Counted from the first letter of the stretch, positions 28,909 to 38,674 are shown. The stretch is DNA of 50,333 nucleotides from Burkholderiales bacterium (GCA_030604135.1 JAUVWL010000027.1:1-50333), one strand, 5' to 3'. Notes: a model not told the origin generated them from the sequence alone. Made by a program: numbers and translations.

Positions 28909-29814
28909 ATGCCGAACACCCCTGTGCGCAAAACCCACCTCGATTCGCTGGCCATCGGTCTGCTGTTGGCCTGTTGTGCTTTCTGGGGGTTTCAGCAGAT
29001 CCTGATCAAGGCCACGGTGGGCGAGGTGCCGCCGCTGTGGCAGGCCACGCTGCGCTTCTGGGGTGCCACAGTGCTGTTGTGGCTGTGGTGCCAGTGGCGG
29101 GGGGTGCCGCTGTTCTCTCGCGACGGCACCCTGCGGGCCGGCCTGCTGGCGGGCCTGCTGTTTGCCGGCGAATTCGCCTTCATCTACCTCGGGCTGATGC
29201 ACACCTCCGCCTCGCGGCTGACGGTGTTCCTCTACACCAGCCCCTTCGTGGTGGCCCTGCTGCTGCCGCGCGTGGTGCCTGGCGAAGCCTTGCGGCGGGT
29301 GCAGTGGATCGGTCTGACGGTGGCGTTTGCGGCCGTGGCACTGGCTTTCAGCGAGGGTTTCACCCACAGCTCGCCGGTGGCAGGCCAATGGCGCGGTGAC
29401 GCCATGGCACTGGCCGCCGGTGTGCTCTGGGGCCTGACCACGCTGACCATCCGCGCCAGCCGGCTGGCCTCGGCCAGCGCCGAGAAGACCCTGTTCTACC
29501 AGGTGGCGGTGACGGCCGCGGTCGCTCCTTTGATCTCGCTGGCGCTGGGCGAGACCTGGTCGCTCGACTATTCGGGACAGGCCTGGGGATCGCTGGCACT
29601 GCAGACCGCCGTGGGCGCCTTTGCCAGCTACCTGACCTGGATGTGGTTGCTGCGACACTACCCGGCCACTCAGATGTCCAGCTTCACCTTCCTGACGCCG
29701 GTGTTCGCGCTGCTGTTCGGCGTGGTGCTGCTGGGCGAGCCGCTGACGCTTCAGCTGGTGGTGGCCCTGGTCGGGGTGGCGGTCGGCATCGTGCTGGTCA
29801 GCCGCCGCGGCTGA
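28909..29814 (+). CDS. EamA/RhaT drug-metabolite transporter family exporter
   Basis: A 301-residue inner-membrane protein with ten hydrophobic helices in two EamA repeats. Landmarks are LLLACCAFWGFQQILIKATV at the start, FIYLGLMHTSASRLTVFLYT ending repeat 1, and FASYLTWMWLLRHYPATQMS with LLGEPLTLQLVVALVGVAVG in repeat 2. These are typical of metabolite exporters. Substrate is unknown. It lies 13 bp from the convergent HDOD gene. Confidence 0.9.
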   Translation: MPNTPVRKTHLDSLAIGLLLACCAFWGFQQILIKATVGEVPPLWQATLRFWGATVLLWLWCQWRGVPLFSRDGTLRAGLLAGLLFAGEFAFIYLGLMHTSASRLTVFLYTSPFVVALLLPRVVPGEALRRVQWIGLTVAFAAVALAFSEGFTHSSPVAGQWRGDAMALAAGVLWGLTTLTIRASRLASASAEKTLFYQVAVTAAVAPLISLALGETWSLDYSGQAWGSLALQTAVGAFASYLTWMWLLRHYPATQMSSFTFLTPVFALLFGVVLLGEPLTLQLVVALVGVAVGIVLVSRRG

Positions 29815-29826
29815 ACGGCCGCGTGG

Positions 29827-30696
29827 TCAGAGCGCATGCGCCTCGAACACGGGGTGCAGCTGGTCGATCCAGTGTTCGACCTCGGCTTCGCCGACCTCCA
29901 GGTGGATCAGGGAGGCCGCGCCCCACTGTTCCCACTCACGCAAGGACGACGGGTCTTCATGCTGGTGCAGCAGGTGGTCGGCGACCAGGGCCATGGCCAC
30001 CAGATGGCGCACATCGGCGTCGATGCGAGCGTCGGTCAGGCAGCTGAAGTCGTGGTGCAGGCGGATGGCCTGCGCCACCAGCGGCGGCAGGCGCCAGGTG
30101 CGGGCCACGATGGCGCCGACCACGGCATGGTCGGTGCGGTGGTTGGCGTTCTCGGTGGCCACAAAGCTGCGGTCCTTGCGGGCCAGGGCTTCGGTCAGCG
30201 TGCCGGAATAGCCTTTGACGCCCTGCATCATCACCGGGATGCCCACGTGGCAGAACAGGCCGAAGCTGTAACCCAGGCCCGGGTCCATGGTGTATAGCTG
30301 GCGGGCGATGTGTTCGCAGGCCAGGGCCCGACGGTTGGACGTGTCCCAGAAATGCGCCAGCAGCGGTGATCGGACCTGCAGGGCCTGGCGTGTGAGGAAA
30401 CCGGTGAGCAGCTGGACGGCCGGTTGCAGACCGATCACGGTCAAGGCCTGACCCATGGTCTGCACCGGCTTGTGCAAACCGTGCAGGGGGCTGTTGGCCA
30501 GCCGGATCAGGGCCGCCGACATGGCCACATCGGACGATGCGATGCGCTCCAGCTCGTGTGGGTCGGGTTCGGTCTGGTCGGCCAGGGACTGCAGGCGAAC
30601 CAGCAACTCGGGACAGGGAGGGATGACGATGTCGCGCAAAGCCGGGGCACGGCGCGCCTGCTGCAGTTCGACGTCAATGGGTGGGTAGTCGCTCAC
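29827..30696 (-). CDS. HDOD-domain protein
   Basis: A 289-residue protein with a GTG start at 30696. The single HDOD domain includes IPPCPELLVRLQSLADQ at the start, ISSDVAMSAALIRLANSPLHG (a common wording), and histidine clusters. HDOD proteins are catalytically poor relatives of HD phosphohydrolases, used in signalling or stress. It has no GGDEF, EAL or receiver domain. Divergent neighbours are absent; it is convergent with the EamA gene. Confidence 0.88.
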   Translation of the reverse strand: MSDYPPIDVELQQARRAPALRDIVIPPCPELLVRLQSLADQTEPDPHELERIASSDVAMSAALIRLANSPLHGLHKPVQTMGQALTVIGLQPAVQLLTGFLTRQALQVRSPLLAHFWDTSNRRALACEHIARQLYTMDPGLGYSFGLFCHVGIPVMMQGVKGYSGTLTEALARKDRSFVATENANHRTDHAVVGAIVARTWRLPPLVAQAIRLHHDFSCLTDARIDADVRHLVAMALVADHLLHQHEDPSSLREWEQWGAASLIHLEVGEAEVEHWIDQLHPVFEAHAL

Positions 30697-30750
30697 GGTG
30701 CGGGCCTTTCTGATGCCATGCTAACCGAGGCCTGCCCTCGGTCACCGTCC

Positions 30751-30777
30751 AAAAAGAAAGTGCCCGAAGGCACTTTC
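30751..30777 (-). terminator. Intrinsic terminator of the TctC/synthetase transcript
   Basis: On the minus strand GAAAGTGCC-TTCG-GGCACTTTC is followed by TTTTTGG. It begins about 25 bp after the TctC stop. Confidence 0.9.
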
Positions 30778-30801
30778 GATCGCATGGCTGCCAGTGGACA
30801 G

Positions 30802-31800
30802 TCAGGTCTTCTTGGCCAGGCCCAGCCGTTCGATGGTGGCTTTCTCGGCCGCAAAGGTGCGTTCGGCGTACGCGGTGTAGTCGGCAGAGTTCATGTAGAT
30901 GACCGGCATGTAGAACTTGTCCAGCGCTTCGAGCACCTTGGGGTCTTCCAGCGTCTTTTTGAACGCATCGTGCAACACCTGCACCACCGCAGGGTCCATG
31001 CCCCTGGGCCCACCGAAACCGAAGGGGGATTCGGTGATGGTGTCCCAGCCACTTTCCTTGACCGTCGGCACATCGGGGAACGCCTTGTTGCGCTGACTGC
31101 CCAGGGTGGCCAGCAGGCGCAGCCGGCCGCTCTGCACATGGGGCGCGAACTCGGTGGTACCACTCATCATGCGGATGTGGCCGCCCAGGATGGCCTGCAT
31201 GATCTCGGCCGATCCCTTGTAGGGAATCGGGTTGAGCTGGATGCCGGCCTTGGTGCTGAACTCTTCGATCGCCAGATGCGGTGTGGTGCCGGTGCCGGTG
31301 TGCCCGTATTCGAGCTTGCCGGGGTTGGCTTTGGCGTAGGCGACCATTTCCTGGATGGTCTTGAACGGCGCTTCGGCGGTGCAGGCGATGCCGAAGGTGT
31401 AGCCCGTGACGCAGATGACGTGCGTGATGTCCCTGACCGGGTCAAAGGGCATGTTCTGCATATGAGGCAGCCGGTAGATGCCCAAAGGCAGCTGGGTCAG
31501 GGTGTAGCCGTCGGGCCGCGCATTGACCATGGCCGAGGCACCCAGGGTGCCGCCCACGCCGGGACGGTTCTCGACCACCACCGGCACCCCGAGGTGCCGT
31601 GCAGCGCTCTCGGCAAAGGCGCGGATAACGCCGTCGCTGCTGCCACCGGCCGGCCAGGGCGCGATCAGGGTGATGGGGCGGGAGGGAAAGCGGTCCTGCG
31701 CCAGCACGCCCGATGGCAGGATGGCGGGTACGGCCGCCGCGGCGGCGGCCATGGTGAGCAGTTGACGGCGGTTGGGGCTGAAGCGGTCGGACGGGTTCAT
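30802..31800 (-). CDS. Bug/TctC-family periplasmic substrate-binding protein
   Basis: A 332-residue binding protein of tripartite tricarboxylate transporters. A twin-arginine-like signal (NRRQLLTMAAAAAAV, cleavage near ALPSGVLAQ) precedes the family start FPSRPITLIAPWPAGGSSDGV. Further landmarks are VVVENRPGVGGTLGASAMV and GFGGPRGMDPAVVQVLHDAF. Orphan TctC proteins without a TctAB transporter abound in Burkholderiales. AGGAGA lies before the ATG at 31800, chosen over the upstream 31944. It lies 94 bp after acetoacetyl-CoA synthetase on the same strand, so an operon is likely. Ligand unknown. Confidence 0.92.
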   Translation of the reverse strand: MNPSDRFSPNRRQLLTMAAAAAAVPAILPSGVLAQDRFPSRPITLIAPWPAGGSSDGVIRAFAESAARHLGVPVVVENRPGVGGTLGASAMVNARPDGYTLTQLPLGIYRLPHMQNMPFDPVRDITHVICVTGYTFGIACTAEAPFKTIQEMVAYAKANPGKLEYGHTGTGTTPHLAIEEFSTKAGIQLNPIPYKGSAEIMQAILGGHIRMMSGTTEFAPHVQSGRLRLLATLGSQRNKAFPDVPTVKESGWDTITESPFGFGGPRGMDPAVVQVLHDAFKKTLEDPKVLEALDKFYMPVIYMNSADYTAYAERTFAAEKATIERLGLAKKT

Positions 31801-31894
31801 GCGGGTCTCCTTTGGGTGGCGGCAAGAACCCGGAAAATAGCCAAGCATTCCCTGTTTGGCTACCGGGCCATCCCGGGGTCCGCCCCTGACGCGG

Positions 31895-34099
31895 TCACAC
31901 GGGCGACTGTGTCCGGGCGAGGTGGGCCTGCGCCAGATCCACATACCAGTCCAGACAAGCGGGGTTGGCCATGGCCTCGCGGTTGATGACTTTTTCCAGC
32001 GGCTGGCCGAGCATCAGCTTCTTGATCGGCAACTCCTGCTTCTTGCCGGACAGGGTGCGAGGGATTTCCTCGACCTGGTGGATCTCGTCGGGCACGAAGC
32101 GGGGCGAGAGTGCGGTGCGGATCGCGCCACTGATCTTCGCCCGCAGGGCATCGTCCAGCAACAGTCCCGGGCGCAGCACCACGAACAGAGGCATATGGCT
32201 CTCGCGACCCAGGTACTCCAGGTCGACGACCATGGAGTCAAGCACCTCGGGCAGGGCCTCGACCGCGCTGTAGAGCTCGCTGGTGCCCATGCGCAAGCCA
32301 TGGCGGTTGATGGTGGCGTCGGACCGGCCGTAGATGACGCAGGATCCGTCCGGGAAGATGCGCAACCAGTCGCCGTGTCGCCAGACGGCACCGGCCGAGG
32401 CGTCGAGGTCCCGGTCGCCGGGCCGCCCCAAGACCGGGTCAGCCCCCTCGGGGGGCAGCGACCCTTGCGCAGCAGGGGAGCGTGGGGGCAGCGGAATGCC
32501 GCCACCGGGTAGGCGCCCATGGCCCGGAGGATAGGTGTCGAAGTAGCTGCCAATCAGGCGCTTGTTGTCCACGTCACCGACAAAGTACAGCGGCATCGAC
32601 GGGATGGGTTGCGCGCACACCAGTTCGCCCACCTCATCAATAACCGGCCGGCCCTGCTCGTCCCAGGCCTCGACCGCACACCCCATCAGCCGGCATTGCA
32701 TGCGGCCGGGTGTCTGGGGCAACTCCCTGTTTCCACCAATAAACGCGCCAGCGAAATCTGTGCCGCCGGAAATGTTGCAAATCCAGATGTCTTTCTGGGC
32801 TTCGGTGTTCGCGATGGCGGCGAATTGGGCGGTCGCCCAGCGTTGCGCGTCTTCCGACAGGGGCGAGCCGGTGCTGCCCAGCGCCCGCACAGCCGAGAGG
32901 TCGCCGCAAGTCGACAGGTCCACCCCGGCCTTGAGGCAGTTGGTGTAGAAGGCGGCGCCGGCGCCGAAAAAGGTCACGCCGGTCTCGGCCGCAAAACGCC
33001 ACAGGGTGGTCCAGTCGGGCCGGTCCTTGCTGCCGCCCGGGTTGCCGTCGTAGATGACGCAGGTGGTGCCGTTGAGCAGGCCGCTGGCCTGGGCGTTCCA
33101 CATCACCCAGCCGGTGGAGCTGTACCAGTGGTAGCGCTCGCCCCAGCTGTTGGGGTGGTAGCTGCAGCCGACGTCGTTGTGGATGATCTTGAGCGCCAGC
33201 GCCACGATGAGGGTGCCGCCATGGCCATGCACGATGGGCTTGGGCAGGCCGGTGGTGCCGCTGCTGTAGACGATCCACAGCGGGTGGTCGAAGGGCAGCC
33301 ACAGGGGCTCGAATGCCGCCACCTCGGCATCGTCGCGCGCCGTGGCCTGCGCAAACGACTCGCACGGCGAGGCACGCATCAGCGCCGCACGGCGCCCGTC
33401 CTCGTGCTCGGCCAGGTGGGTGTGCAGCACCACATGCCGCACACTGGGCAGGGCGGCACGCAACTCGGCCACCACGCCCAGGCGGTCGTGGTCCTTGTGG
33501 CCATAAGTGACACCATCGCAGGCGATCAGCACCACCGGTTCGATCTGCCGGAAGCGGTCGAGCACCGCGTTGGTGCCCATGTCCGGTGCACAGACGCTCC
33601 AGACCGCACCGATGGATACCACCGCCAGAAAGGCGACCAGGGTCTCGGGGGTGTTGGGCAGGTAAGCCGCCACCCGGTCGCCCGGCTGTACGCCCTGGGC
33701 CTTGAGTTGCAGCGCCAGCGAAGCGACCTGGCGCCGAAGCTCCGGCCAGGACAGTTCGGTGTGGCGGCCCTTTTCATTGCGGGCCACCACGGCCGGAAAT
33801 CCCGCCGCGTGCGCCGCCTGCACATGGCGGAACACCTGCTGGGTGTAGTTGACCTGGGCCCCCGGGAACCACCGGGCCCCCGGCATGACGTTCTTTTCGA
33901 GCACCGCGGAGTGCGGGGTGGGCGACCGAAGGTCAAAGTAGTCCCAGATGCTTTGCCAGAACGCGTCCAGTTCGGTGGTGGACCAGCGCCAGAGCGCGTC
34001 ATAGCTGTCAAAGCGAAGGCCGCGTTCTCGGGCCAGCCAGTCCTGGTAAAGACGGATCTGGGGCAAAAACGGCGGGGGGGCCGGACGGTCGGAATTCAT
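31895..34099 (-). CDS. Acetoacetyl-CoA synthetase with an in-frame repeat insertion
   Basis: Activates acetoacetate to acetoacetyl-CoA by an AMP intermediate, feeding butyrate or PHB metabolism. 734 residues against about 650-660 for the family. Landmarks: the AMP-binding loop YSSGTTGLPKP (278-288), a second block LNGTTCVIYDGNPGG, GGTDFAGAFIG, and the conserved lysine in SGKKQELP (about 686). Between SYFDTYPP and VWRHGDW, normally contiguous in the family, lies a Pro/Gly/Arg-rich insertion of about 45 residues (about 524-569) encoded by the repeat at 32416-32489. Frame is intact. ATG 34099. TctC gene follows 94 bp downstream. Confidence 0.93.
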   Translation of the reverse strand: MNSDRPAPPPFLPQIRLYQDWLARERGLRFDSYDALWRWSTTELDAFWQSIWDYFDLRSPTPHSAVLEKNVMPGARWFPGAQVNYTQQVFRHVQAAHAAGFPAVVARNEKGRHTELSWPELRRQVASLALQLKAQGVQPGDRVAAYLPNTPETLVAFLAVVSIGAVWSVCAPDMGTNAVLDRFRQIEPVVLIACDGVTYGHKDHDRLGVVAELRAALPSVRHVVLHTHLAEHEDGRRAALMRASPCESFAQATARDDAEVAAFEPLWLPFDHPLWIVYSSGTTGLPKPIVHGHGGTLIVALALKIIHNDVGCSYHPNSWGERYHWYSSTGWVMWNAQASGLLNGTTCVIYDGNPGGSKDRPDWTTLWRFAAETGVTFFGAGAAFYTNCLKAGVDLSTCGDLSAVRALGSTGSPLSEDAQRWATAQFAAIANTEAQKDIWICNISGGTDFAGAFIGGNRELPQTPGRMQCRLMGCAVEAWDEQGRPVIDEVGELVCAQPIPSMPLYFVGDVDNKRLIGSYFDTYPPGHGRLPGGGIPLPPRSPAAQGSLPPEGADPVLGRPGDRDLDASAGAVWRHGDWLRIFPDGSCVIYGRSDATINRHGLRMGTSELYSAVEALPEVLDSMVVDLEYLGRESHMPLFVVLRPGLLLDDALRAKISGAIRTALSPRFVPDEIHQVEEIPRTLSGKKQELPIKKLMLGQPLEKVINREAMANPACLDWYVDLAQAHLARTQSPV
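32416..32489 (-). repeat. GC-rich palindromic repeat inside the acetoacetyl-CoA synthetase gene
   Basis: A 74-bp copy of the family (plus-strand core GCCCCCTCGGGGGGCAGCG), in the same plus-strand orientation as the array at 43174. It is read here from the opposite strand, as in recQ, and again yields a peptide containing GSLPPEGA. The remaining insertion on both sides is unrelated, and the translated frame is uninterrupted. Confidence 0.88.
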
Positions 34100-34293
34100 G
34101 GTCGCGTACGGACCGGGCGCTTGCCCGGACCTTGTCTCCTGAGGAGGCTCAAGGGTAGCAGGGGCAAGATGCCCCTCACTATCGCCCAGGCGTCAACCCT
34201 GCCGCGGCGCTGCTTGGCCGGCACGCTTCCTGCCTGCACAATCGCGCCCGCTTATCCTCGGGAACTTTTCCATCAACCAACGGAGTGAGAAAC

Positions 34294-35583
34294 ATGGGTC
34301 TTTTCAACTGGTCCGAGAAACCAGCCTCGACATTGGCCGAAGGCGGCGTCATCGCGCCTGACGAACGGCTGCCCTGGGGGCAGACCGGTCTGATGGGCGT
34401 GCAACACCTGGTGGCCATGTTCGGTGCCACGGTGCTGGCGCCCATCCTGATGGGCTTCGACCCCAACGTGGCCATCCTGATGAGCGGCATCGGCACACTG
34501 ATCTTCTTCGTCATGACCGGCGGCAAGGTGCCCAGCTACCTGGGTTCGAGTTTTGCCTTCATCGGCGTGGTGATCGCGGCCAGCGGCTACGGTGGCCAGG
34601 GGCCCAACGCGAACATCGGCGTCGCCCTGGGCGGCATCATCGCCTGCGGCCTGCTGTATTTCATCATTGGTGCCATCGTGCAGGCCATCGGCACCGGCTG
34701 GATCGAGCGCTTCATGCCGCCGGTGGTCACCGGCTCGGTCGTGGCGGTGATCGGCCTGCACCTGGCCTACATCCCGGTCAAGAACATGGCGCCGACGGCC
34801 TTTGACGCCTGGATGCAGGCCATCACCTTCGTCAGCGTGGCCCTGGTGGCCGTGTTCACCAAGGGCATGGTCCAGCGCCTGCTGATCCTGATGGGCCTGA
34901 TCGTGGCCAGCCTGATCTATGCGGTGCTGACCAACGGCTTCGGGCTGGGCAAACCGCTGGATCTGTCGGGCATCGCCAACGCGGCCTGGATCGGCATGCC
35001 CAGCTTCAGCGCCCCGGTGTTCCAGTTCAATGCCATGCTGCTGATCGCCCCGGTGGCCATCATCCTGGTGGCCGAGAACCTGGGCCACATCAAGGCGGTC
35101 ACCGCCATGACCGGGCGCAACCTGGACGTCTACATGGGCCGTGCCTTCATGGGTGACGGCGTCGCCACCATGGTGGCTGGCAGCGCCGGTGGCACCGGTG
35201 TGACCACCTACGCCGAAAACATCGGCGTCATGGCCGCCACCAAGATCTACTCGACTGCCATCTTCGTGATCGCCGGTGCCATGGCCATCCTGCTGGGCTT
35301 CTCGCCCAAGTTCGGTGCCCTGATCCAGGCCATTCCGCTGGCCGTCATGGGCGGTGTGTCCATCGTGGTGTTTGGGCTGATCGCGGTGGCCGGCGCCAAG
35401 ATCTGGGTCGACAACAAAGTCGACTTCTCCGACAACCGCAACCTGCTGGTGGCGGCCATCACCCTGGTGCTGGGCACCGGTGACTTCACCCTGAAGTTCG
35501 GCGAGTTCGCGCTGGGCGGCATCGGGACCGCCACTTTCGGCGCCATTCTGCTCAACGCCTTGCTTTCGCGCGGCAGCCGCTGA
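34294..35583 (+). CDS. Uracil/xanthine permease (NCS2 family)
   Basis: A 429-residue nucleobase:cation symporter. It has about 12-14 hydrophobic helices, the family block VPSYLGSSFAFIGVVIAASG, the substrate-site region LIAPVAIILVAENLGHIKAV, and GGTGVTTYAENIGVMAAT. These match UraA/RutG-type uracil permeases. The ATG at 34294 has GGAG 8 bp upstream; the upstream GTG at 34285 is within that ribosome site. An intrinsic terminator follows at 35608. Substrate assignment to uracil is by family only. Confidence 0.9.
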   Translation: MGLFNWSEKPASTLAEGGVIAPDERLPWGQTGLMGVQHLVAMFGATVLAPILMGFDPNVAILMSGIGTLIFFVMTGGKVPSYLGSSFAFIGVVIAASGYGGQGPNANIGVALGGIIACGLLYFIIGAIVQAIGTGWIERFMPPVVTGSVVAVIGLHLAYIPVKNMAPTAFDAWMQAITFVSVALVAVFTKGMVQRLLILMGLIVASLIYAVLTNGFGLGKPLDLSGIANAAWIGMPSFSAPVFQFNAMLLIAPVAIILVAENLGHIKAVTAMTGRNLDVYMGRAFMGDGVATMVAGSAGGTGVTTYAENIGVMAATKIYSTAIFVIAGAMAILLGFSPKFGALIQAIPLAVMGGVSIVVFGLIAVAGAKIWVDNKVDFSDNRNLLVAAITLVLGTGDFTLKFGEFALGGIGTATFGAILLNALLSRGSR

Positions 35584-35607
35584 GACGCGCTGACTGCAGT
35601 CATTCGC

Positions 35608-35632
35608 AGGCCGCCTTCGGGCGGCCTTTTTC
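35608..35632 (+). terminator. Intrinsic terminator after the uracil permease
   Basis: AGGCCGCC-TTCG-GGCGGCCT followed by TTTTT; 25 bp after the stop. Confidence 0.9.
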
Positions 35633-35675
35633 ATGCCCGGGTCTTGCAAGGAAACGCTAGGGCTTTCCCTATATT

Positions 35676-35689
35676 GTTTAGGTCTAAAC
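35676..35689. promoter_or_regulatory. Palindromic operator upstream of the aryl-CoA hydroxylase fusion
   Basis: GTTTAG-GT-CTAAAC, a perfect dyad about 85 bp before the ATG, is embedded in an A/T-rich promoter-like stretch, with a -10-like TACAAT at 35694. Dyads of this shape are typical of MarR-family operators of aromatic catabolism genes. No MarR gene is in the window, so the regulator would act in trans. Confidence 0.6.
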
Positions 35690-35771
35690 TATCTACAATG
35701 GGTCGCAGCGGAAGTCGGTCCGACCGACCCCGGCGCGCGCCCATCCCGGTGCGCCCTTTCAGGAGATCTCC

Positions 35772-38222
35772 ATGAAAATCGTCTGCATCGGCGGCGGCCC
35801 CGCCGGCCTGTACTTCGGCCTGCTGATGAAGAAGCTCGATCCGGCCCACGAAGTGATCGTGGTCGAGCGCAACAAGCCCTATGACACCTTCGGCTGGGGC
35901 GTGGTGTTCTCCGACGCCACCATGGACAACATGCGCGCCTGGGACATCGAGACCGCCAACGAGATCCAGCTCGCCTTCAACCACTGGGACGACATCGAGC
36001 TGTTGTTCAAGGGCCGCACCATCCGCTCCGGTGGCCATGGCTTTGTCGGCATCGGCCGCAAGAAGCTGCTCAACATCCTGCAGGCACGCTGCGAGCAGCT
36101 GGGTGTGCAGCTGCTGTTCGAGACCGACGTCGAGTCGGACCTGGACTTCCCGGACGCCGACCTGGTGATCGCCAGCGACGGCATCAACTCGCGCATCCGC
36201 ACGAAATACGCCGACACCTTCCGCCCCGACATCGTGGTGCGCCCCAACCGCTACATCTGGCTGGGCACGCACCGCCTGTACGACGCCTTCACCTTCGACT
36301 TCCAGAAGACCGAGCACGGCTGGTTCCAGGCCCACATCTACAAGTTCGACGACAGCACCACCACCTTCATCGTCGAGTGCCCAGAACACGTCTGGCAGGC
36401 GCACCGCCTGGATCTGGCCGACCAGGAGCAGAGCATCGCCTTCTGCGAGAACCTCTTCAAGGACACGCTGCAGGGCCACAAGCTGATGACCAACGCGCGC
36501 CACCTGCGCGGCTCGGCCTGGCTGAATTTCCAGCGCGTGCGCTGCGACCAGTGGTGGCTGCGCAACGAGCACGGCAGCCACGTGGTGCTGATGGGGGACG
36601 CGGTGCACACCGCCCACTTTGCCATCGGCTCGGGCACCAAGCTGGCCATCGAGGACGCCATGGAGCTGGCGCGCCAGTTCCAGATCGCCGGCGACACGCC
36701 CGAACACATTCCCGAAGTGCTCGAACGCTACCAGGCGGTGCGCGCAGTCGACGTGCTGCGCCTGCAGAACGCCGCCTGGAACGCCATGGAATGGTTCGAG
36801 GTCTGCGGCCAGCGCTACTGCGACCAGCTCGAACCCGAGCAGTTCATGTACTCCATGCTCACCCGCAGCCAGCGCATCAGCCACGAGAACCTGCGTCTGC
36901 GCGACAAGGGCTGGCTGGAGGGCTACGAGCGCTGGTTTGCCGCTCGGGCGGCTGCGCAGACGGCTGAGGAAGATTCAGGCAGCCACACCGCCGGGCCGCC
37001 CCAAGGTGTGGCTGCCCCCCTCGGGGGGGCAGCGACCCGCATGGCGGCGGAGCGTGGGGGGCCTGTCGTGCCACCGATGTTCACACCGTGGAAGGTGCGG
37101 TCCTTGACGCTCAAGAACAGGGTCATGGTCTCGCCCATGGCCCAGTACAGCTGTACCGACGGCCTGCCCGCCGACTACCACCTGGCCCACCTGGGCGCGC
37201 GTGCCCTGGGTGGCGCCGCCCTGGTCATGGCCGAGATGACCTGCCCCAGCCCCGACGCCCGCATCACCCCGGGTTGCCCGGGCCTGTGGAACGACGAGCA
37301 GACGGCCGGCTGGAAGCGCATCACCGACTTCGTGCACAGCCAGAGCGACGCGCGCATCGGCATCCAGATCGGCCACGCCGGGCCCAAGGGCTCGACCTGC
37401 GTGCCCTGGGAAGGCGGCGGCATGGACCAGGCCCTGCCCGAGGGCAACTGGCCGCTGCTGGCCGCCTCGGCCCAGCCCTACCTGCCCGATGGCCAGGTGC
37501 CGCGCGCCATGACCCGCGAGGACATGGACCGGGTGCGCGACGATTTCGTGGCCGCCACGCGCCGCGCCGCCGCCGCCGGCTTCGATTGGCTGGAACTGCA
37601 TTGCGCCCATGGCTACCTGCTCTCGTCCTTCATCTCGCCCCTGACCAACCGGCGCAGCGACGACCATGGCGGCTCGCTGGCCAATCGCCTGCGCTACCCG
37701 CTGGAGGTGTTCACTGCCATGCGCGCGGTCTGGCCGGCGCACCTGCCCATGAGCGTGCGCATCTCGGCGCACGACTGGGTCGAGGGGGGCATCACCCCGG
37801 ACGACGCGGTCGAGATCGCGCGCGCCTTCAAGGCCGCCGGCGCCGACCTGATCGACGTCTCCTCAGGCCAGGTCAGTGCCGAGCAGAAGCCGACCTACGG
37901 CCGCATGTACCAGACGCCGTTTGCCGACCGCATCCGCCAGGAAGCCGGCATCGCCACCATCGCGGTCGGGGCCATCAGCGAGGCCGACCACGTCAACAGC
38001 ATCATCGCCTCCGGCCGCGCCGACCTGTGCGCCGTCGCCCGCCCGCACCTGGCCAACCCGGCCTGGACCCTGACCGAGGCAGCGAAAATCGGTTTCACCA
38101 ACCTGGCCTGGCCCCGCACCTACGTCTCGGGCAAGTCCCAGATGGAAAGCCTGTTCGCGCGCGAGCGCAGCATGGCCGAGACCCCCTCGGGCGGCACGGT
38201 GTTGCCGGTGCGCCCGGTCTGA
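35772..38222 (+). CDS. Fused aryl-CoA monooxygenase/oxidoreductase (salicylyl-CoA 5-hydroxylase or 2-aminobenzoyl-CoA monooxygenase/reductase type)
   Basis: An 816-residue fusion. The N-terminal half (1-400) is an FAD monooxygenase with [15 protein letters not shown] and the FAD ribityl motif [15 protein letters not shown]. The C-terminal half (about 435-800) is an old-yellow-enzyme flavin oxidoreductase with [30 protein letters not shown] and [11 protein letters not shown]. This architecture matches 2-aminobenzoyl-CoA monooxygenase/reductase and the salicylyl-CoA 5-hydroxylase fusions; the exact substrate is not decidable here. A ~25-residue repeat-derived insertion (407-431) sits in the linker. 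Thioesterase and DJ-1 genes follow; no CoA ligase is present. Confidence 0.9.
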   Translation: MKIVCIGGGPAGLYFGLLMKKLDPAHEVIVVERNKPYDTFGWGVVFSDATMDNMRAWDIETANEIQLAFNHWDDIELLFKGRTIRSGGHGFVGIGRKKLLNILQARCEQLGVQLLFETDVESDLDFPDADLVIASDGINSRIRTKYADTFRPDIVVRPNRYIWLGTHRLYDAFTFDFQKTEHGWFQAHIYKFDDSTTTFIVECPEHVWQAHRLDLADQEQSIAFCENLFKDTLQGHKLMTNARHLRGSAWLNFQRVRCDQWWLRNEHGSHVVLMGDAVHTAHFAIGSGTKLAIEDAMELARQFQIAGDTPEHIPEVLERYQAVRAVDVLRLQNAAWNAMEWFEVCGQRYCDQLEPEQFMYSMLTRSQRISHENLRLRDKGWLEGYERWFAARAAAQTAEEDSGSHTAGPPQGVAAPLGGAATRMAAERGGPVVPPMFTPWKVRSLTLKNRVMVSPMAQYSCTDGLPADYHLAHLGARALGGAALVMAEMTCPSPDARITPGCPGLWNDEQTAGWKRITDFVHSQSDARIGIQIGHAGPKGSTCVPWEGGGMDQALPEGNWPLLAASAQPYLPDGQVPRAMTREDMDRVRDDFVAATRRAAAAGFDWLELHCAHGYLLSSFISPLTNRRSDDHGGSLANRLRYPLEVFTAMRAVWPAHLPMSVRISAHDWVEGGITPDDAVEIARAFKAAGADLIDVSSGQVSAEQKPTYGRMYQTPFADRIRQEAGIATIAVGAISEADHVNSIIASGRADLCAVARPHLANPAWTLTEAAKIGFTNLAWPRTYVSGKSQMESLFARERSMAETPSGGTVLPVRPV
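36989..37062 (+). repeat. GC-rich palindromic repeat in the linker of the aryl-CoA hydroxylase fusion
   Basis: A 74-bp copy, plus-strand orientation as in the 43174 array (CGCCGGGCCGCCCCAAGG start, AGCGTGGGGGG end). It translates in the other orientation compared with recQ, to a Gly/Ala-rich peptide, and joins the two enzyme domains without breaking the frame. Confidence 0.88.
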
Positions 38223-38251
38223 CCCAGCTTCCTTTCGCCCGGAGACACCCT

Positions 38252-38674
38252 ATGGCAATCTGGACCCAACCCATTTCCTGCGAGATCCTCGCCCGCCTGC
38301 ACGAGGGCACCGCGGTGCAGCACCTGGGCATCGAGTTCCTGGAGGTGGGCGAGGACAGCATCACCGCCCGCGTGCCGGTGGACAAGCGCACGAAGCAGCC
38401 TTACGGGCTGCTGCATGGCGGCGTCAGTGTGGTGCTGGCCGAGACCCTGGGCAGCTGTGGCGCAGCCTTCAGCTGCCCGCCGGGCCACCGCGCGGTCGGG
38501 CTGGACATCAACGCCAACCACCTGCGCGGCGCCACCGCCGGCTGGGTCACCGGCATCACCCGGCCGGTGCACATCGGCCGCAGCACCCAGGTCTGGCAGA
38601 TCGACCTGCGCAACGACGCCGGCGAGCTCAGCTGCGTCTCGCGCATCACCATGGCGGTGCTGGCCCCCCGCTGA
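38252..38674 (+). CDS. PaaI-family hotdog thioesterase, clustered with the aryl-CoA hydroxylase
   Basis: A 140-residue hotdog protein. GLLHGGVSVVLAETLGSCGA carries the catalytic-loop pattern (HGG then a conserved Glu), and GLDINANHLRGATAG follows, as in the acyl-CoA thioesterase group (YdiI/EntH-like). It starts 29 bp after the hydroxylase fusion with CCGGAG before the ATG at 38252, so it is very likely co-transcribed. In such clusters it would free the CoA from the hydroxylated aromatic thioester; that role is inference. Confidence 0.88.
   Translation: MAIWTQPISCEILARLHEGTAVQHLGIEFLEVGEDSITARVPVDKRTKQPYGLLHGGVSVVLAETLGSCGAAFSCPPGHRAVGLDINANHLRGATAGWVTGITRPVHIGRSTQVWQIDLRNDAGELSCVSRITMAVLAPR

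Noticed and set aside
34285..34293. GTG start of the uracil permease
   Set aside because: The GTG lies within the ribosome site of the ATG at 34294.
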